From Neodiprion pinetum (taxonomy: Eukaryota > Arthropoda > Insecta > Hymenoptera > Diprionidae), in NCBI RefSeq assembly GCF_021155775.2, contig NC_060233.1:2894501-2958500 (forward strand): a stretch of 64,000 nt of DNA. The letters run 5' to 3'. Within the stretch, counting starts at the first letter, position 1; each line of letters opens with the position of its first letter. Below the pieces are notes generated by a model. That model was not told the origin of the DNA, made no database searches, and saw only the letters and a list, made by a program, of their open reading frames with translations. This document shows positions 59,041 to 64,000 of the stretch, piece after piece. A program made the position numbers and the translations under genes.

Positions 59041-61217
59041 CGATTTTTGGCGCGCATTTTTGATCCGCGATTTCTCCGAGCCGTGGAATTGTTTCCTCTT
59101 TCGTCCCGACGGACTCCTGACGGACGAAGGATGGGCAACTTATTGTTAGAACGTAGTTTAGAGGCCGAGGACGGTAAAAAGTTGGGGGAGCTCCCGGCAG
59201 ACGGCGTTCGCGTGCCGAGCGATCGGCGCCCCGTCCCAGACTAACTTGCGGCGCCTTAAAGCTCTCCGCGTTTCAACCCGCCGTCAGCTTGTCAGTTAGT
59301 GCCGCGGCGGCGTCGAGGACGGAGCGTCGATGCGTCGCCTTTTTAATCGAGTCGAGGGTTGCCGAGGATTCGTTTGAAAGTTGTTGTGTTTGCGAATGAA
59401 TTTTCGCGCGTACCGTAATTAATTGTCCGAGTTGCACCAGCGACGATAAATGCGGGGAACAAAAGTGCCCATGGATTTAAACCGGATGAAAAATTGTTTC
59501 GAAAATTATTATATCCCATAATCGTGTGATTTAATTATTGTAAACAACGTTGCTGCAAAAGTTATTTCCACACATGTGAAATATATGTGCAACTGAATTA
59601 ATTCGTTTGGTTTGTTTATTGTTGAATTTTTAATAATTTGCGCTGGTACTTCTTTTTAACGAGTTTTAATTCAATTACGTGTGGGCTTTTTGGATAATTA
59701 TTTTTTTTTTTTTTTCATTTTTACTATTGTGATGAAAACGACGATTATTACCGTGATTTAACAAGTTCGATGTAACGTAGATAACATAATTGTAACAGTG
59801 TGTGCGGGATTTGTTATCTTCTTGGCTTTTCGGATACAGTGTCTGCAAAGGTGAGGAATAACATCAATATGGAAAGAAAATTACTAATCTTATCGATGGC
59901 GTTGAAATACAACAATCAAGTTATTTTCAAAGTCACTTTTGAAGCGTCTAAATTTTCTCTTCAAAAAAATTAATTAATACTAACTAAATGAAAATGTCGA
60001 TTACTCGAACAATGGATCTTGAAAGTCATAAAAAATCTAACTGAGAAGAAGAAAAAACAGATTCAAGCGCGTTGATAATAGTCGGCTGATAAAATTCTTC
60101 AGATATCTCCTCGAAGTCTTGCGAAATTGAATTCCGTTCCGAGATCGCGCCGATTTTTAAATCTGGCGATAAATATGAGAATATCAGTGTAGCGAAAAAG
60201 TTATCTCGTAAATGTTGAGCGTTTCGAAACGACGTGTAGTGCATGCATAAAATCCGGATGCATAATATTACACGTTCCGCCGTTCTCGGTGAAATTGAAC
60301 ATCCTGATATTACGCCAAGTTCCCATCTTTTACATTACTTTTACACCCCTTCGTCAAGTCGAACCCCGCAGTTTGAAGTTGAAATTGCGAAATTTCTTCA
60401 CCGCGATATGTCGGATCAGTTTTTACATTCGTCAAGCTCGAAAGTAACACCTATCCTACGGTTTGAAAAAAATTCTCCAAGACTCTTCGAGTTCAAGGCG
60501 AGGATGGGAAGAGAAGCATGCTCTCCGATAAAATGCATGTCCTAGCGCATCGCTGCGCCGTCGTTTGCATAAATCAACACCTCAGACTGGTTTACGCAGA
60601 GCGCTCGGAATTAATTATATATATATAATACTTATCCATGCAGAGACGCTCCAAGCGAAAACTTACGCTTTAAGGAGGCTCCACACCTTCGCTGACTGAA
60701 TACGATGCCAAAATCCACAAATTAAAAAAAAATACATTATTAAAGTTTCGTAAACTTCAAAATGTCAGAATTACAGACAAAATTTAATTCGAATTTCATC
60801 GTTTCGCATTCCTAGAAACTCACGATTTTCTTTAACGATTATAAACACACGGTGTTTCAAAAGTTTCGTTACTTGGACACAAATTCCCTATAAAAAAAAA
60901 AAAAATTTCACATTTTTTCAGCGCTTTTATGACACTCGTTGTACTTGCTACAATTTATCACGGATATACCGTCGTCATTTTTTAGTAGTCGATTTTTTCT
61001 CATCAGTATATACATTGCTTGAGTCGTTTACCTCGACTAAAAAAAAAAAAAAAAAACAAAACGCGACCCCTTTAAGATGCGAGAAATCTTCAGGCGAGCT
61101 TTGATCGAATTCATGTATTTTAACGATCTCAATTAAAGCTGAACATTCCAAAAAGGATGCGAATGCCATTGTTTTTCAATTCGATTTATTATTCTTTTTG
61201 CTTTTGACTGACTCTTA
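59041..61217. other. Non-coding stretch
   Basis: No gene seen. A GC-rich patch at 59090-59340 contains TCAGTTAGTGCCGCGG near 59293, an initiator-like word without TATA or a following frame. The rest is AT-rich. Confidence 0.45.
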
Positions 61218-61320
61218 CAGTGAGAAAAAAAAATGGCACTTACGAAAAAAATGGCACTTACAAAAAAAAAAAAATGGCACTTACAAAAAAAATGGTACTT
61301 ACGAAAAAAAATGGTACTTG
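61218..61320 (+). repeat. ATGGCACTTAC(A)n minisatellite, five units
   Basis: Five units of ATGGCACTTAC or ATGGTACTTAC, separated by A-runs of 7-13. It starts after CAGTGAG, which resembles the CACTGAG terminus of the 50092 hairpin element, and ends TTGGCCATTTTTAG. A complementary short arm (GGCCATTTTTAG) hints at a collapsed inverted-repeat origin. Confidence 0.85.
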
Positions 61321-61849
61321 GCCATTTTTAGTTCTCCTCTTCGCTTGTATGAGAATAAACGTGATTTACGGCTGCAGACGAACCTTCTCAAATGCACGAA
61401 ACAAATCGGCGATAATAAGTCGGTATTTGTCATACCTCGTTAATGGAATATCGGCGTGTAGTTTGCAGCAGGTGTGCCGATCTCTGAACACGCAGTATAA
61501 GGTTACTTGCGTGAAACTGTGCGAAACGTTTATACTCCCGCGTTTGCTAATGCTCGGCCGAACTCGAATCGACTCAATGGTGTATTAAACCGATCGTAAA
61601 TTTCATTGGCTTACGCCGTTGCAGCTGAGAGTTGTCCGCTGCAATCCGAGGATTTCTTGAGGACCTCTAAGGAGGTCCTCCTCCTTCCCTTCCTTCGGAG
61701 CACCTGACGCGAATTCCCCCCAAAAGGATAAGACAAACGGTCGTAATTCATCCCGAATATCACCGTCTGTGCTAATTCGCACACTTTTCATAAATTTTAT
61801 TACGCTGTCTTTTTTCTTTTTCGTTTTTTTTTTTTTTTTTTTTGTTCAA
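61321..61849. other. Non-coding stretch with a short hairpin
   Basis: GAGGACCTC at 61659-61667 and GAGGTCCTC at 61672-61680 form a perfect 9-bp stem with a 4-base loop. There is a T-run at 61825-61842. No gene seen. Confidence 0.5.
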
Positions 61850-62245
61850 ATTTGTCCATGTATTCATAAACTGCGAAGATGTATTTAAAAATGTAGAATT
61901 GAAATTATTGAAAGCTTTATGGATGTAAAATATTCGTTTCGAATCGCTTGAAGAATATTTTTAATAATCTGTTGGATGATTGTTTAATTTCATACAGAAA
62001 AAACATGTTTTCTACAATTTCATCCAAACGTTATTTTTCGTCGCTTTGCATCATTTTTTGTCTCGGTATACACAAGCTGCGAAGATATCTTTGAAGATAC
62101 AGAATTTAAGTTATTGGAAGCTTGTGGATGTTGATTTTTAGTTTTGAATGGCTTTAAGATTTTGGATATCTTTTGGATAATTGTTTCATTTCATCTAGAA
62201 AACTATGCTTCCGATCATTTTACCCGAAAGGTTATTTTTCGTCAC
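61850..62245 (+). repeat. Two direct copies of a ~206-bp repeat
   Basis: GCGAAGATRTMTTTRAARATRYAGAATT-type sequence recurs at 61873 and 62079, followed at the same offset by TATTG.AAGCTT, TGGATGT, TTGGATRATTGTTT and GTTATTTTTCGTC. The period is 206 bp and divergence is substantial. It is AT-rich and non-coding. Confidence 0.8.
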
Positions 62246-63186
62246 GATCGTATCGTTGACTAATTGTGATTTTACACGGTTACGCAACTATTAATGGAAA
62301 TAAAAAATCTGCTTCAATAACTCTGTGCAAAATTATAATCTTCCGAATGAAACGAGACGCTGTTAAGGGAAAATTGAACGAATTTACCAGGTTTTTTAAT
62401 AATTTTTGTACGATTTGAAACGCAGCAGAACGATATCCAAGCTTTTATTTATAAACACCAATATTTTGTATTCTCATAATTACAGATAGATCTTCGTAGC
62501 TCAGGAATAATATTTTTACAAACACTCTGCGCAGTGTTTGACTGTCTCGCAATAAAGTTTAATAAAAATTCATCGATTCTTGGTTAACCAGTATTTTTAA
62601 ATCTAAAAAGTGTAAAGCTCCTCGCGTGGCGATGTCGCGTCGATTTTCCTGGAACCTACCGTCCATTTGTCAGAATTATAAGCTCGAAACCTGTTGTATG
62701 TATATAAGATGAAACGCAGGTGCAACGGATCCGTATTTCAACGTTCAATTAGCTACCGTTCGCGATGCTTTTTACGAAGCCGATATTTTTAATTTTTTAT
62801 TTGTTTTTTGACACTTTTTTTCTCCCTCTTTACTTTTTTACAAACAGCTTTGGTCTCCGGTATAACTGCTACGGTTATTACTCACAATTCGCGAGGATTT
62901 ATGCGTGCGAAGCGCGTTAGTCCGAGTTTATGATCTTACCTGTGCGAATTGATTGGAATTTATGTGTTCGTACCTGCGGTCGGATAAATTTGCAATCAAG
63001 AAAGTATCGCATAGACGCAAATCAAGTTTCTCAAGTGGGTGTGCCAAGTGTAAAGTGTAAAGTGAGACTTTGTAGCAGGTTGGTTGTAAAGTTATTAATT
63101 GTGTACATTGAAACGAGATAAATTTTAATCCCATGGATAAAAGCTCCGCCACTTTGCAATGTTTGAACAGATATTCTCGTCATTAA
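62246..63186. other. Non-coding stretch
   Basis: AT-rich DNA with no supported gene or repeat apart from short T-runs. Confidence 0.5.
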
Positions 63187-63655
63187 AGTTCCGAAAGCGC
63201 CTAATTCCAAACTACTTGATTGCGAAACTTGAGTGAAATTCCGAAAATTAAAATATACTCGCACAGCGTAGTTTACTCGACGAGTGGGTGTAAAAAGATC
63301 AGAAAAACCGAAAGTCAGAATGACCAGGATTCCGAACGTAAAAATATCGAAAATCAAAAACAAAGAAAGATCAAAGTGGTGAAATTTCACGGAACTGAAA
63401 ATCTTCGATCATTCGGAATTCCGATGCTTCAAATTTTTAAATCTTCTCATTTTCGCACTTTTCGAACTTTCACTCATCGGAGTTACGCCCTTCCGAAGTT
63501 TTGCCCTTTCGAAACTTTGAGCCTCGGGTTCCGGACCGTTCGAAATTTTGATGTACCGTCAAAGTTTGATTTTTTTACTTCAAGTTTCGTTAGCAAAAAA
63601 TTCGGAATTTGGCACTTTCGGGACTTTTCAAAATCGGAATTTCAACCCCGTCCCG
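63187..63655. mobile_element. Foldback element, family A, copy 4 (internal deletion in left arm)
   Basis: The left arm starts AAAGTTCCGAAAGCGCC but skips from GCGAAACTTGAG straight to GAAATTCCGAAAATTAAAAT, losing about 130 bp relative to the 23062 copy. The core (GCGTAGTTTACTCGACGAG, GGTGAAATTTCACGGAACTG) and the full right arm (ending AATTTCAACCCCGTCCCG) are intact. The right arm reverse-complemented (CGGGGTTGAAATTCCGATTT) aligns to the left arms of the other copies and so defines the terminal inverted repeat. The 159-codon frame inside is a by-product. Confidence 0.82.
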
Positions 63656-64000
63656 TCACGTGGTGGAAATTGTTGTATAAAAAATGTTCCGTACGGTAAT
63701 ACCTGCGATGTAAAGTACGACGAGAAGTATAATAAGGAGTGGCACGACATAAATTCAGGCGTGACGGTGAGTGGGAGGCGATTTCAATTTATCTTGAAAT
63801 TTCAACCTCTCGAATGACCCGGAGTTGATTTTGTAGGCGGAAATTTCTCGCGACCGGGTGACAAAAAATCCTCCGGATTCAGTTTCGCCAGAATTTAAAA
63901 CTCGACAAGAAGCGAGCTTTTTACCCAGCGTTAGAACACAGAGACCGAAAGGAAACGGAGGGCGAGGAGAGCCTCATTTCGTATTCAATTTCCACACCGT
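63656..64000. other. Non-coding end of window
   Basis: Unique sequence with no recognised gene or repeat. Confidence 0.5.

Noticed and set aside
61659..61680. 9-bp hairpin as a terminator or microRNA precursor
   Set aside because: The stem is far too short for a microRNA precursor, and intrinsic terminators do not apply to nuclear DNA; likely chance.
1..64000. tRNA genes
   Set aside because: Several GGTTCAA/GTTCGAA-like words were noticed (for example near 29834, 38999 and 40467), but none had a matching A-box and acceptor stem at the right distance.

Overview
This is 64 kb of eukaryotic nuclear DNA that looks like an insect genome, probably hymenopteran; the order is a guess from general sequence character. 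The evidence is a very low density of long reading frames, many mono-, di- and trinucleotide tracts, abundant short non-autonomous inverted-repeat elements, and arthropod-style TATA/TCAGT initiator pairs. There are no operons, ribosome binding sites or bacterial genes. I found no tRNA, rRNA, CRISPR array, recognisable reverse transcriptase or transposase. No reading frame could be assigned to a known protein family. The window is best read as a gene-poor intergenic or large-intron interval.

Left part (1-20 kb): a foldback element at 284-812 (family A), a palindrome-rich TGTAATT segment at about 2030-2400, a 147-bp duplication at 3870-4165, and two foldback elements of a second family (B) at 4690-4925 and 13490-14020. 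The best gene candidate is at 16768-17106. It encodes a short protein with a signal-peptide-like N-terminus and lies downstream of two NRF-1-type palindromes at 16546-16588. A second exon is possible at 17272-17473.

Middle part (20-34 kb): a 92-bp satellite array at 20848-22296 with a four-unit higher-order repeat of 368 bp is flanked at some distance by two family A pieces (20112-20250 and 23062-23540). Further right are AAG/TTC microsatellites, a GC-rich stretch near 29.2-29.8 kb, and two copies of another repeat (C) carrying an ACCAATACTGA-like minisatellite (28689-28975 and 33437-33835). The second copy sits between duplicated flanks.

Right part (34-64 kb): a TATA/initiator pair at 35604-35640, a (TA)46 tract at 39449-39540, and foldback elements at 40360-40570, 41035-41434, 44590-44990, 46214-46580, 50092-50323 and 50324-50648, the last two abutting exactly. 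A GAGA-rich/initiator promoter candidate with a 25-codon reading frame lies at 53809-54002. Direct repeats follow at 58352-59040, 61218-61320 and 61850-62245, and a last family A copy at 63187-63655.

No genes can be shown to work together here. The main content is a diverse set of hairpin-forming elements, one organised satellite, and a few core-promoter candidates for which RNA evidence would be decisive.
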